The position numbers were made by a program, and so were the translations under genes. The notes beneath the pieces were generated by a model that was given only the letters and a program-made list of their open reading frames with translations, had not been told where the DNA came from and searched no databases. 64,000 bases of DNA from Lycium barbarum (lineage: Eukaryota > Streptophyta > Magnoliopsida > Solanales > Solanaceae), in assembly GCF_019175385.1 (NCBI RefSeq), contig NC_083340.1, positions 13,962,336 through 14,026,335 on the forward strand. The letters are read 5' to 3'. The number at the start of each line of letters is the position of its first letter. Position 1 is the stretch's first letter. Positions 47,884-59,800 of the stretch are shown here, in pieces.

Positions 47884-48894
47884 CTAAGTTAATACAGATC
47901 CATCACCGATCAGATGATCTATTTTTCCTTCAGGGATTTCAAAGAAATCTGCCACATCTAAATGCATAGGCTCAACATTATCTTCAGAAATAAAATTTGC
48001 TTCGGCATCATTTTCTGCCCTTTTGAGGGAGGCTTGATATAGATCAACAAGGTGCTTTGGCGTACGACAGGTACGTGCCCAGTGCCCTTTTCCTCCACAT
48101 CGAAAGCAATTATTTTCTGAATTTTTCTTTTGCACAACATCATGCTTTTCATCCTTCCTTTTACACTGCTGGTGGTGAAGGGTATTATATGGTGCATAAC
48201 GAGAATCATGATTAAAATTCCTTCCTCGACCACGACCATGACCACGACTGGGGCCACGACCTCTTCCACGCCTAGAATGGCGAAAATTTGCCTCATTCAC
48301 TTTAGGGAATGGGGCAGTACCAGTGGGTCGGCTTTCATGATTTTTCATCAGTAATTCATTATGTTGTTCAGCCACTAAAAGATGTGAGATTAGTTCAGCA
48401 TATTTCTTGAACTTCATCTCTCGGTATTGCTGCTGCAGGAGCATACTCGAGGCAGGAAAAGTGGAGAATGTTTTCTCCAGCATATCATCATCAGTAATAT
48501 TTTCACCACATAATTTCAATTGAGAAATAATTTTAAACATTGCAGAATTATATGCCTTAACAGATTTAAAGTCTTGGAACCTTAAATGGAGCCAATCAAA
48601 ACGTGCTTGTGGAAGTATGACCATCTTCAGGTGATCATATCTATCTTTCAGATCATTCCACAGCGTAAGAGGATCTTTAACCGTGAGATATTCCATTTTT
48701 AAATTCTCATCAAGATGATGGCGGAGGAATATCATTGCCTTAGCACGGTTTTGATTTGATGCCTCGTTTTTATCTTTGATGGTGTCTTCCAGACCCATCG
48801 CATTAAGGTGAATCTCGGCATCAAGAATCCAAGACATATAGCTATTGCCGGATATATCTAAGGCTACAAATTCACGTCTAGAAAGATTTGCCAT
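47884..48894 (-). CDS. Copia gag-like protein
   Basis: 336 residues starting MANLSRREFVALDISG. The N-terminal half is the UBN2-type gag domain (VALDISGNSYMSW, about 10-180); an Arg/Gly-rich stretch (RRGRGRGPSRGHGRGRGR, 208-225) precedes a CCHC zinc knuckle CFRCGGKGHWARTC (C263, C266, H271, C276), which binds RNA. It forms the particle that packages the element RNA. Ends with TAA at 47884, before pol. Intact. Confidence 0.95.
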   Translation of the reverse strand: MANLSRREFVALDISGNSYMSWILDAEIHLNAMGLEDTIKDKNEASNQNRAKAMIFLRHHLDENLKMEYLTVKDPLTLWNDLKDRYDHLKMVILPQARFDWLHLRFQDFKSVKAYNSAMFKIISQLKLCGENITDDDMLEKTFSTFPASSMLLQQQYREMKFKKYAELISHLLVAEQHNELLMKNHESRPTGTAPFPKVNEANFRHSRRGRGRGPSRGHGRGRGRNFNHDSRYAPYNTLHHQQCKRKDEKHDVVQKKNSENNCFRCGGKGHWARTCRTPKHLVDLYQASLKRAENDAEANFISEDNVEPMHLDVADFFEIPEGKIDHLIGDGSVLT

Positions 48895-48952
48895 TAGTAA
48901 TGGAAAACAAAGAAATCAATACCTTCGAGGCTTGTAAAGTATTTGCTTGAGA

Positions 48953-48976
48953 TGACAGAGTCTCGTGCTGATAACG
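48953..48976 (-). promoter_or_regulatory. Primer-binding site
   Basis: Directly inside the 5' LTR the minus strand reads CGTTATCAGCACGAGACTC. TATCAGCACGAGA partly matches the initiator tRNA-Met sites of Copia elements (TATCAGAGC). Exact primer uncertain. Confidence 0.55.
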
Positions 48977-49159
48977 TGTTATAAAATAATAACTATAAAG
49001 TAAATATACGGAAGAAATATGTAGAGAGATATCAGTTTATATTACTTCTGCTCTTTCAACATTGCATTTGTGCATCCTATTTATAGAGAAACAGGACATG
49101 AGATATTTTGAGATATTTTGGGATATTTTGGATATCCACTATTTGGGATATTTTTGACA
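48977..49159 (-). repeat. Copia 5' LTR (183 bp)
   Basis: TG...CA bounded, carrying the promoter for the element RNA in the minus-strand direction. Three GATATTTTG-type units against four in the other LTR. Confidence 0.97.
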
Positions 49160-49243
49160 AACAGCTATTAGTTAAAATACAATTTTAATTGTATATTCTA
49201 TGGGAGTCTTACTGTTTAAAGGAAAGTAAATTATGGCGGGCAA

Positions 49244-49470
49244 TGGTAATGGACGGCACATGTTGATTAGGACCACATTGTCGTTATATTATGATAATCA
49301 ATGGGCTGAATTATATCTTTCCAACTTGGGCACATGGTAATGGATGGCACATGTTGATTAGGACCACATTGTCGTTATATTATGATAATCAATGGGCTGA
49401 ATTATATCTTTCCAACTTGGGCAATTCTGGGCTGAATTATATCTTTCCAATGGGCTGAATTATATCTTTC
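49244..49470. repeat. 90-bp tandem duplication plus short repeats
   Basis: Copies starting ATGGTAATGGAYGGCACATG at 49244 and 49334, then two extra partial copies of GGGCTGAATTATATCTTTC at 49429 and 49452. Near-identical, so recent. Confidence 0.9.
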
Positions 49471-49951
49471 TGCGAATTGCCTTTTTTTGGGTGGTATTTA
49501 AATTTTGCCCCTCATATTTGTGGTTTTTAAATTTTGCCCTTTGGTTAAAATTTATAGGTTCCGGGTTCGAACCCCCGCTCAGTCAAAAATTTTAAAAAAA
49601 TTTGCAAAGCAGAGTTTAAATTTCGCTATGCCCCCTCCAACAGACTTTTAGTCATGTTTAACTAAAAGTCTACCGGAGGGGGCAGACTTTGCTTTGAAGC
49701 ATATATACGTTTTTTTTTTTTAACTTTTCAAGGTAAACTTTTAATAATGCCTTAACTAAAAGTGTGCCCCATAAAGCATAACTAAAAGTATGCCCCATAA
49801 GGCGTAAGTTTTCCTTAAGGCAAAGTTTAAATTTTGCTATGCCCCCCCTGGCAGACTTTTAGTTGTGTTTAACTAGAAGTCTGCCGGAGGGGGCAGATTT
49901 TTAGTTGTGTTTAACTAAAAGTCTGTCCCCTCCGGTAGACTTTGCCTTGAA

Positions 49952-49990
<39 letters not shown>

Positions 49991-50517
49991 AACTTTTCAA
50001 GGTAAACTTTTAGTTATGCCTTAACTAAAAAGTGTGCCCCAAAGACATAACTAAAAGTATGCCCATAAGTCGGAACTTTTCCTTAAGGCATAACTTAAAC
50101 TTTGTCTTATAAGGCAAAGTCTATGCCTTAAGAAAAGTTTTTGCCTTATGGGGCATAATTTTGTTATGCCTTAACTAAAATTTTGCCCCATAAGGCATAA
50201 CTAAACTATGTCTTAGGAAAAATTCTGCCTTATGGGCCAGACTTTTAGTTATGCCGGATCCGGCATAACTTTAGCTTTTCCTTAAAGATTGTATGTTGGA
50301 TCCGCCATACACTCCCCTAGTCCTGCTTGGCGAAATTATTTTTTTATTTTATGCCTGAGCGGGGGTTCGAACCCAGAACTTCATGTATTCGCCCACATTT
50401 CCAAGCAAAGGGCAAAACTTAAAGACCACAAATATGAGGGGCAACATTTAAAGACCACAAATTTGAAGGGCAAAATTTAAAGGCCACCCCAAAAGAAGGG
50501 CAATCCGCGCAAAAAAA
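49471..50517. mobile_element. Foldback repeat family, copy 3
   Basis: The longest copy. Left TGCGAATTGCC and TTTAAATTTTGCCCCTCATA have inverted partners TATGAGGGGCAACATTTAAA and GGGCAATCCGCGC at the right. GGTTCGAACCCCCGCTC lies at about 49562 and its inverted partner GAGCGGGGGTTCGAACCC at about 50356. The interior is a patchwork of GGCAGACTTT and TTATGCCTTAACTAAAA words in both orientations, with a TA run at 49959-49986. No coding sequence. Confidence 0.75.
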
Positions 50518-50948
50518 TGTTCCAACTTTCTCCAATTATTTTTTGTTATTTCTTTTTGGAAGAAGGAACAGCTCTTTAGTACCACACTAATTTCTATGGT
50601 GCTTAATTTAAGTAAAAGATATCATTAGAGATGTTTCGTTCAAAGATAGGAATTTCCATTAATCATCGTCTCCTAATCCATTAGTACAGAAGAGCTATAA
50701 ATGAAAAAACAACACAAGATATGCTAAATACAGATGATGAGGTCTCAAGGTCATCTTTTTTCACCCTATAAACTGGAATATCTTTTTACGGAAATTGCTT
50801 AACATTATTTGCGGTATTTGTGGGGTGAAAGAATAGATGTGTCAAAACACAACCAAGGCCCGTGGTTTATATTGGGCCTGGGTTGAACAAAAATACTGAC
50901 CAAGAAACTGCTGAGTAGATTGGGGCAAGTGGAAAGATACAATTTTTT
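50518..50948. other. Spacer between foldback copies
   Basis: No gene or clear repeat. Confidence 0.5.
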
Positions 50949-51372
50949 TTCGCGGATTGACCTTTAGAGGCACTGGTATTTAATTTTTGTCCTTCGCTTA
51001 AAAAGGTGGCCGAAAATACCCCGAGGTTCTGGGTTCGAACCCCCGCTCAGTCAAAAAAAAATAATCTCAAGGCAAATGTCTGTCTTATGCGGCAGAGTTT
51101 GCCTTAAGGCATAACTAAAGTCTGCCTTTCATTAAGGCATAACTAAAAGTCTGCCTTATAAAACAAAATCTACCGTATCTGGCAAACTTTTAAATATGCC
51201 TTGAGGCAGTCTGCCGCATAAGGCAGACTTTTCACGAAGTCTTGTCTTGCGAATTTATTTTTATTTTTATGACTAAGCCGGGTTCGAAAACCTCAGGGTA
51301 TTTTAGGCGAAACAACCAGCAATTTGAGGGACAAATATTAAAGACCACCCCCAAAGAAGGTCAATCGTGCAA
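50949..51372. mobile_element. Foldback repeat family, copy 4
   Basis: Left end TCGCGGATTGACC with TATTTAATTTTTGTCC and GGGTTCGAACCCCCGCTCAG; right end GGTTCGAAAACCTC, AATATTAAAGACC and GGTCAATCGTGC, inverted. The interior repeats GGCATAACTAAA and CTGCCTTA. Confidence 0.7.
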
Positions 51373-51688
51373 ATTGCCCGCAAAGATAGCCGATATTGGG
51401 ATATGGGGTTACTATTTAAGCCATAGCTGCATTTTATATAAATTTGCATGCTTAGTCTTTTTAGAATCAGCTTCAGGTATACATGGCTGAAACTTGCATA
51501 TCAAGTTTTACAATGACTTCTCATATTTTTGCCCACTTTTTGGCTGGTAAAGGCTAAAGTTTCGAATTTTTTGTCATAAGTTTGGCCTAATGCATTGTAT
51601 GTAAATTTGCATGTTTAGTTATTTTAGAATCAACTTCAAGTATACGCGGCTGAAGTTAAAAAAATCGCTTACAAAGTTTGACAATAAC

Positions 51689-51870
51689 TTACCAATATAT
51701 TTGCCTAAAATTTGCCTTGTAAAGGCTTAAGTTTCGATATTTTCTCCTAAAGTTTGGCTTGCTAAGGCCAACCTTCCAACAAACATGCTTGAAGTTTGGC
51801 TTGCTAAGGCCAAACTTCCGACAAACATGCCTGAAATTTGCTTTGGCAAGGCAAAAGTTCAAAGTTCGAA
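51689..51870. repeat. Degenerate ~42-bp tandem repeat
   Basis: Units with AAGTTTGGCTTGCTAAGGCC and AACAAACATGC occur two to three times. On the minus strand they give a repeating peptide GLSKPNF, which makes a spurious frame. Confidence 0.8.
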
Positions 51871-52899
51871 ACTGAAACTTCTCTAAAATTTGAATTACCA
51901 ATCTTCCTCCCTACCAATATTTTAAAAATTCTTCCAACAGTATTCACTTAAGCCATCATAATATGAAAATAACCATCATAAAGATAGTGTTAGATTTTGT
52001 AACAAATTCATAAAAGATTATTTATAATGCTAATTCTTGAAATTCACAGAACTGGAGAAGCTAAGTGAACTTGGTAGAGAATTTAAAGGATGTTATGAAC
52101 TAGTAAAGATGGTAACACAAAGAACATTTAATCAACAAACAAGACATAAGAGAACTATAAAAGAAGAGATATAGTTTGGAGGTGAAAAATCCGTTCAAGG
52201 CTCACTATGGAAGGAGTTGTCTTCAAAATAGATTTCGTTGGTTAGCCTAGTGCAAATAGCAAAGTAATGTCCTACTTCAAATATGCAACAAACTCAGTAA
52301 AGAAAAGGAACTCTTGAAGATAGTGACAAGAGAAGAGCAAAGTATGAGACTTCCAAGTGATTATCTTCAGCAGATGGCTTACGTACATAACAGAAGAAGA
52401 AACATAACTAATGCTACTTATAACCATCAGGGAAGAGATACGTCCTTTTAGAAACACTTGACACATCTATTCAGTGTGTCCCAAAAAGATTTGGATGCAT
52501 CTTTTCACAAAAAGTTTTGTCTAAAAGAGACATTAAATTTTGAATCACTCAAAATAAAACCAACGACGGTGGGAGATAGATTTGCTGAAACAATGCTTAG
52601 AAGCTCCTTGACATTGTTAAAAATAAATTGGACGTTAAGGACAAACTAGAACAATCACTATTTCACAAATCCCTAGACCAATTTTGCAACTTCCGCTGCT
52701 ATAGGTACACTGATGAGATTGCCATGAAAGTCAAACAAATACTGTAACACCAGGGATTTACTTTTAAGAAGCTAAAATTGACCTCAAATAGAAGTTAAAT
52801 ATCATCTCAAGTACTTGGAAGGATTAGTCACAGATTCAACATAGAACCAGCACTACTATAGCTTTTCATCTATTATATCAAATCTTATTCTTGTCAGCA
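51871..52899. other. 3' flank of the acetylornithine deacetylase gene
   Basis: No separate gene. The first 200-300 bases next to 52900 are likely its 3' untranslated region; an AATAAG-like word on the minus strand lies about 10-20 bases after the stop. Frames here have no domain. Confidence 0.5.
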
Positions 52900-53842
52900 T
52901 CAATCTTCCAGCTGTGAGATGACGCTTGCAAAGACCCGGTAACCTTGGCACATGTCAGAAAATAGACAATATTCATTTTTTGCATGGTATGTAGCCATTA
53001 AGCCTGCATTTCATTCATGTCAAGAAGTTCAGATTAAAAGTTTATTCGACTCGATTAACAAGAAAGCACAATCAGACATTATAACAAGGAATGAAATTAC
53101 ACAGTAACTTTAAGCAAATGCAATTGTGTCAAGGTAAGAAAGTATGTTACAGATATCAAAAAATAGAGTGATGTACCGTAGCCAGAAGTTTGAACATCAA
53201 AACCCTTGTCCTGCCAAACAAATAATGAATTAAGATATTGCAAATTCGAGTTATTAGAAGGCCAAACAAGTAAATTTGAAAGAAGTTATGCACCTGCAGA
53301 TCTCTTATCAATGGCAGAGTACCAGTGATAGAATATGGTTTTACATGCCCAACTTCCTCTTCAGTAGCTTTGCATAGTACATGAAACCCCCGAGAATTGA
53401 GATCACAAGCAACTCCAGACGAAGCTTCGTCGAAACTTATAGTGATTCTGGTGGATAAGAGTCGGAACATTAATTGCTAACGAAAAGGTCAGAGAAAAAA
53501 GAATGATAAGATAAACCAAGGAAGAAAATTTGAGCTCTAGCTTTTATGGACAATCCAAAGTAATCATATGATTTCTCATCTTTTCAAAGAAGAGTACAGC
53601 ATACCTGCCCCTTAAGTTCTCATCTGGCAGGACATATTTTGAAACAGGGCCACGACAATCAAGTTTTTCAATGTTGGCATTTAAGTCATCAACATATTCT
53701 TGTAATTTCTTCATAGCATCTAATACACTGAACAAGAACGCATTGTTAGAATTCCGACCATTTTCAAAAGATTCGTCTGTTCATTTCCTGTTTTGAAACA
53801 GAAGCTCAAAAGTTTTGATTTTGCAGTTGAAAAACACCACAT

Positions 53843-53873
<31 letters not shown>

Positions 53874-56800
53874 GGGATATAACTAAAATTCCAGATAAAA
53901 AAGGATAAAGTAATGTGTAATAAGGTATGAGACCACTATGATATTTCTTATTAAATTGATCTACTTTATGAAGAACTGAAAAGGAATAACGCAGAACAAA
54001 ACACATACCTGTAAAATGGAGTCAACCTGCAAAGAAACAGATGTGATTAGATATCATCATTGATGAAAGATCTCGAGGGTTTGAAGCAAGAAACTTACCT
54101 AGCATCTCCAGAAACAGTGCACTCAGCAGGAATTTGGTTGATTCCACCCCCAGGATCTGTGGAGCAAATAATTTAGCACATAAAAGCAACTGGAGAAGAT
54201 AAGCTCAATATTTTCCCCTAGAATTGAAGAACTTACAAAACCACTGAGTTGGTTTCATGGTTGATGGTGTAGCAAATTCATAGACTTTTTCTTTAGGGTG
54301 GGCAGGGAAATCTCTATAGAAGCGGGACTGGATTTCTTTGAGTGCTTCCATAGCAAGCTCCAGAGGATTGATAGCCTAACCATTTGCCATAAAATGTCAT
54401 ACAAACACATTGGAGTATTAGAATGTTTTTATACAGAAAAAAGGTTTGAATTTTACTGTATTCCAGAAGATAAAGTTGCATTGATCCAAGGAGGTTTCGC
54501 AAGTTAAAACTCAACTGAAGAGTGTCTGTTTTTGGTCAACCATTCAACTCAAGTGATTGGGTAAAGACTTAGCGCATTAATGAATAGCTGAATTTATTTC
54601 ATTGCACGTAACAAATCTAATGACATCACAGAGAGCTACTCCAAGTCAGAATTCAGAAAGTTGGTACGAGTGAAGCACAGGGTAAATCCAATCAGAAGAA
54701 AGTTGTTCCTCTGATTGTGTCATTACTCCACTTGGCTTCCGTAGGACATAGCAACATACTCAGGAAATGGAAGTTCAAGGAACAAACATATGTATATTTC
54801 TGCTCCAAGAAGTTTAACAAATATAGGAAGTTCCTTAGTATTGTGGCATTACAAGGGTCGGGAAGATCATTCCTCATACTTCAAGAGAAATATAAAAGCT
54901 TGAAAGAAAATGTGCCTAATTTTATGAAAAAACACACATTCATACAACTGATCAGATTTCACTCTCTTCTAACTTTTCTTGTCATTCAAAGACACCCACC
55001 AGGTGATTATATTCTAGAACTAGTGTTGGAGTTTTACGTATCTCAACCCAACAACAAATACTTTTGTGATGAGAGGTCGTCCCATTGGTTTCTCTACTCA
55101 AACTATCAATAGTCTTCACTCACTTGCAGAGGTTGATGATAGAGAGATAAGGTGTTTTCCAAACAATCCAAATTAGCACGTGGTAGAGGGAGACTTATGC
55201 CCAAGAGGAGAAAATTGGACATACAATGCTAAAAGACAAAGAAGCAATCTCATTAACAAGAACATAGGTTGTTGCGTTAGACCACTCTACACCTGCACAA
55301 CTCTACTTTGCAAAAAACAAGATATTCGTCCTAGCTCAAAAATGGTAATCTACAGACATTCCTAATTCATTAACAAATCATTTTTGAAAAAATATGGAGA
55401 GGACAGAAGGACCAAGATGAAAAGAACAATTGCGAAAGGATAGAACAAGCCAATAGGGAGACCATATTGAACAATTAGTTGAACAATTTGGAACGATGCA
55501 TGGGAGGTTTGATGACATGGAGCAAAGATTTGGGTGTTTGGACAAAAGAATTGGCCAAGGAGAGCTTCTATGAATTATTTTCCAAGTTGTTCCATAGCTA
55601 AGAGAAAAGCAAAAACAACTCTTCATCCGGTGATTTAGGCAACAAGATAAATTCTTATTAAGGCCTAAAGGATTCACGCATATTAGCATTGGTTGAATAG
55701 CTGCTCCAGAGATCCTGAAATTTTGGTGATCTCCATTTCACTGACTAACATCCAATAATGTCAAAGACCAGCCTGACTAAAGTGGCTCTAACAGATATCC
55801 AACGTTCTCCTTGCGGAGTTAATGTCACTGAGAAAGCCATGAATACTTATACCGACTGGGGAATGATAATATAAGTCAGTGAGCTACGAGATCCAGTACA
55901 TTGACATATCCTACCAAATAACATAAATACCACAAAAGTTCAAAACCTCAGATGCAAGTGAGTGTTTACTAATAACAATGAGCTACACTCATCATAAGTC
56001 ATGGAATACTTCAAGAGGCATCAAGAGGATAAACATCACAATACTTACACCCATGGTGTCTCTTAAACCTCCTTTCCCACTCAACCTAGGATAACACATT
56101 TTAAAAGTTATGAATATTCCAAATATACATAAGCAGCAAGGGAAAAAAATATCTGAATCTACATGAGGAACTCACAAATCATCCAAGAGATCTCAAGCTT
56201 TACAATTTTGGATCAAAAACACTCTTGCTTTATCTGTTGGCATCAGAAAACTCTGAATCTTCTGTCAACATTATTTATAGAAAAGCATTCCTTTAATTAT
56301 TGTTAGGATTAACTAAAGGACGTTTAACAAGCACTTCAAGGTGGCGGATTACCATTCATAACAGTTTGAGATAAAAGGAGCTCATGAAAGTGATACCGGC
56401 ATATGCAATGATGTTTCCATTGTTTTTTCAAAGGCAATTTGGCATAAAAGTTTAAATTAAGTTCGAAGAGCTTAGATGTCAAGCAGTAGAAAAAGAAAGA
56501 ATACCTTGTGGGCCAGACCACTGTGGAAAAGCTTTCCGGTAACATGGAGCTTCCACGGTATACCGCCACCAGTACCAATGCATGGCTGTTTATCTGCTGT
56601 GTCAATCCAGAATCTATGTAGAGGAATAAACAATACAAATAAATTCACTATGTCTCTGCACTGAAACTTGATACCATTGCATACAGTTACTTACAGAGGG
56701 CCTTCTTTTAACTTATCGAGCAATCCATCCTTCACTAATGCATCTACACCAACCCCAGGGATAGACGAGTTCTCTTCACTGGCTATGAAAACAGCAACCA

Positions 56801-59800
56801 CAGTGGATTTTAACTGTGGCTTTGTCTCTCCCAGCCGCCTCATAAGCTCAGAGACAAGAGCCACGTGACCTAAACAATCAGTAGTTCCACGTCCCCGAAG
56901 TTTATCACCATCAATGCTCAATGAAAAGGGATCAAATTCCTGCATACAAAATTGTTTTGCCATTATATGAGAGATCATTATCATAATATCATTGCTGACT
57001 TATGAATCAGCATCAATAAGGGTAGAAATCTTTTTCCTGCTCTCGACCACAAGCATACTTTCCCCTCCCCGCACACTTAACCTGCCAAAGCAAATCTGAA
57101 GCAACATATAGAAAATTAATTAAGCGGCACATGTGCATTCAATATGGACACCTGGTGGTGAATTCTTGTTTAAATCAGGCCATGGTGAAATTATTACTGG
57201 AGTCTAATCGTACATCTTCCTGGATGACTTTACACTCCTCATACAATCTAAATCCAAAAATCTCCAACCTCTAAAGGAAATAAAAATATAATAAATTGAT
57301 AACAAGAAGTAACCATTCAGATAAGTGCAATATCACTTTTGTCTTTCTATTCTCTTGCATCTGGTAAAGAAGTTTTGAATCCATAAGGATGTAACTTCAG
57401 TGTCTGATTAAAGAAACTGAGAATGCTGCTGAAAGAGTATTTGGATTATCCGTGTAACAATGCAGAAACTGCCATGTCATTTTTCTTATCTTCCATGTTC
57501 GTTCCCTAAGTTTGATAATTTCCTTTTTCTTCAAACCTTTCACATGTCCCTGTCTGCTTCAGACATTTTATTGAAGTTACATTCATAAAATTTTCTAAAG
57601 TATGATCCATATAGTTGGATAAAGGGTTGCTTGCTGGCTGTTTTACTTTATGGCCCTGTGTTCACTTTAATGTCTTTGTGCCAAGAAAGGGAAGACGGTC
57701 TAATACCTTTCTCAGCATTTCAGCTAATTCATAGAGGGAGAGTAAAGTAGGTCTCAACGTTTTAGCTCAAATTAATAGAGAAAATTCTCGAACATAATAG
57801 CAGTTCAAGGTGCAAATCTGTGAACTACTTATCCTAAGTTGTCGCTTATTTCCAAATAGTACAATGAAAATATTGAGCTCACTTAAATCTTTGCCACATT
57901 GCTAACTTGTAATGGCAACACTAGCGTTCAAATCGCAATTGTATGGAATGTATTTGCTGGAGCAGCATAATAAGCAACATATGATGAGAACAACACTCAT
58001 GAAGATTACCCTAAAGTTTTATAGTTCCGTATCACAAAATATCATGCTAAGAAGAGCAATGTCCAGTAGAAATTTATTTGTGAGATGAAAACCATGGGAC
58101 TGGGAGATCTTATTTCAAATTCGAACAAAAACAAAAACAAAAAAACCGCTAGGTGATTTCTCCACATCTACCTAAGCCTCGGTACCTATGCTAGTGGGAG
58201 GTAGCAAGTACCTGGTAGAATACCAAAGTGGAGGTTGGGGCTATGGGGGGTGGGGATGGGATGGGTGTGTTGGAGGATGGGGAGGAGTGGAACAGGGGCC
58301 GATCCACCCTTTATGGTGGGGGTGACATGGCACCCCCTAGATTGATAAATTTTTTATATACCTATGTTGCAATTTGCTTAAACTAAGTTAAATATTTGAT
58401 CCTGTCACCCCCAGTCGCAAATTAGACAAAGGTGTCATGGTTGGTAAACACAAGTTTGAATCTATATTGAACATTTCCGACTCCCGTTTTTCTTGTGCTT
58501 TTTAGTTCCTTGTACCAGTAATTCCCTTTTCGGCTCTCCCAATTTTCTATTTATCTTTTTATTATTTATATTGTCTTTCTTCTATTTTATTATTTTATCT
58601 GTGATCTCTACCAAGAACACACAAATAAAAACTTCAAAATCCCTTAAATTAAGCATTTTTTCTTAATCTCAAATCTGTGAGTATTTAAATCGAAAAACTT
58701 AGGTCTCAATGAGAATTTTGGATTGAGATCAAAATTCAATTTATTTTTATTTTTTATAATTTCTTTTGTTTATTACTCCCTCCGTCTATGTTTACTTGTC
58801 TATATTTGACTTGGGACACTCTTAATAAGCAATAAATAAAATGAGAAATGAATTAGAGTACTTAATAGTAAGGGTAAAATAGGTATAAAATGGTAAATTA
58901 TGTCTTGATCTTTCAAACTATACAACTTAAAAGCAAAAGTGGACATATATTTTTAGTATAGTGGACAAATAAAAATGGACGGCGGGAGTGTATTATAAAA
59001 AATTGTGCTATTCTATAATTGTTAAATTCAATTTAAATCACTTTACTACTTAAATTGTGATGGAAATTTCACAAGCATTGCTTAGAAAAAATATGAAATT
59101 TATGATTTATTTTTGAGAACTTGTAGTTTATCTAATTCTACATTTACTTATGGGGTGTAATTATCTATTGAAGAGCTTTTCTATTATTTTTCTTATTTTG
59201 ATTGGTGTAATTCCCTTATTGAAGATGTTATTTTACTTGTGCAAGTTCATTTTTTAATATACATAAAAGATGCAAGTCCCTTGGTGAAAATGTTGATTTT
59301 ACCTTATTGTTAATGGGTGTGATTCCTTGTTTAAGATGTTAATTATGTTCGTTTCTTGATTTTTGAGATGTAGTTTTCAAATTTGCAAATAAAAAAAGAG
59401 CTATTAAATTGACCCGAATAAACTAAAAAGAGATGGACCCGACCCAACACGTTCCTAACAAGATGTACATTGAAGAAAATTATGGCACTCGACAGCTTCA
59501 AATCCTAGATCCGCCTCTGGAGTGGAATGCCACTTACAAAACTTCTTTTCCCTACTTCCACCAAAGAAGTCATTTCCTCCATTTTTAAGGACTTTTTTTT
59601 TTTTTTAATATAATGTTTTCTCTGTCAATCTCAATCACAATTTTAACATTTTCTTCCAATACTACAAATATAATGCTTCACACGTAAGCCAACTTAACAC
59701 CTTTAAACTCCCTATTATGTGTTTAATAAAACACCATCATATAAAAATGAAGTAAAGGACCACAAACTTAACACCATAAGAAAGCAATCCAGCATCAAAA

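Larger units (their letters stand above)
43846..49159 (-). mobile_element. Copia LTR retrotransposon, very young
   Basis: 5314 bp bounded by a 5-bp target duplication AACAG (43841-43845 and 49160-49164). Both LTRs start TGTTATAAAATAA and end TTTTTGACA, and appear identical except that the left one has one more copy of a 10-bp unit GATATTTTGG (193 versus 183 bp). The element is read on the minus strand: 5' LTR at the right, then gag, then pol with domain order protease-integrase-RT-RNase H, which defines Copia. Both genes have long open frames. Near-identical LTRs mean recent insertion. Confidence 0.98.

Noticed and set aside
49555..49585. Possible tRNA gene from the GGTTCGAACCC word
   Set aside because: No matching acceptor or anticodon stems; the word is part of the foldback family arms.
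51689..51901. Repeating GLSKPNF peptide on the minus strand
   Set aside because: Comes from a 42-bp DNA tandem repeat without start, domain or codon bias.
54717..55112. 131-codon plus-strand frame in intron 3
   Set aside because: Inside an intron of a supported gene, no domain recognised; could be a decayed insertion but cannot be shown.
55390..55570. Coiled-coil-like HGRFDDMEQRFG frame
   Set aside because: Resembles a retrotransposon-type protein fragment, but stops and frameshifts and short length prevent a firm call.
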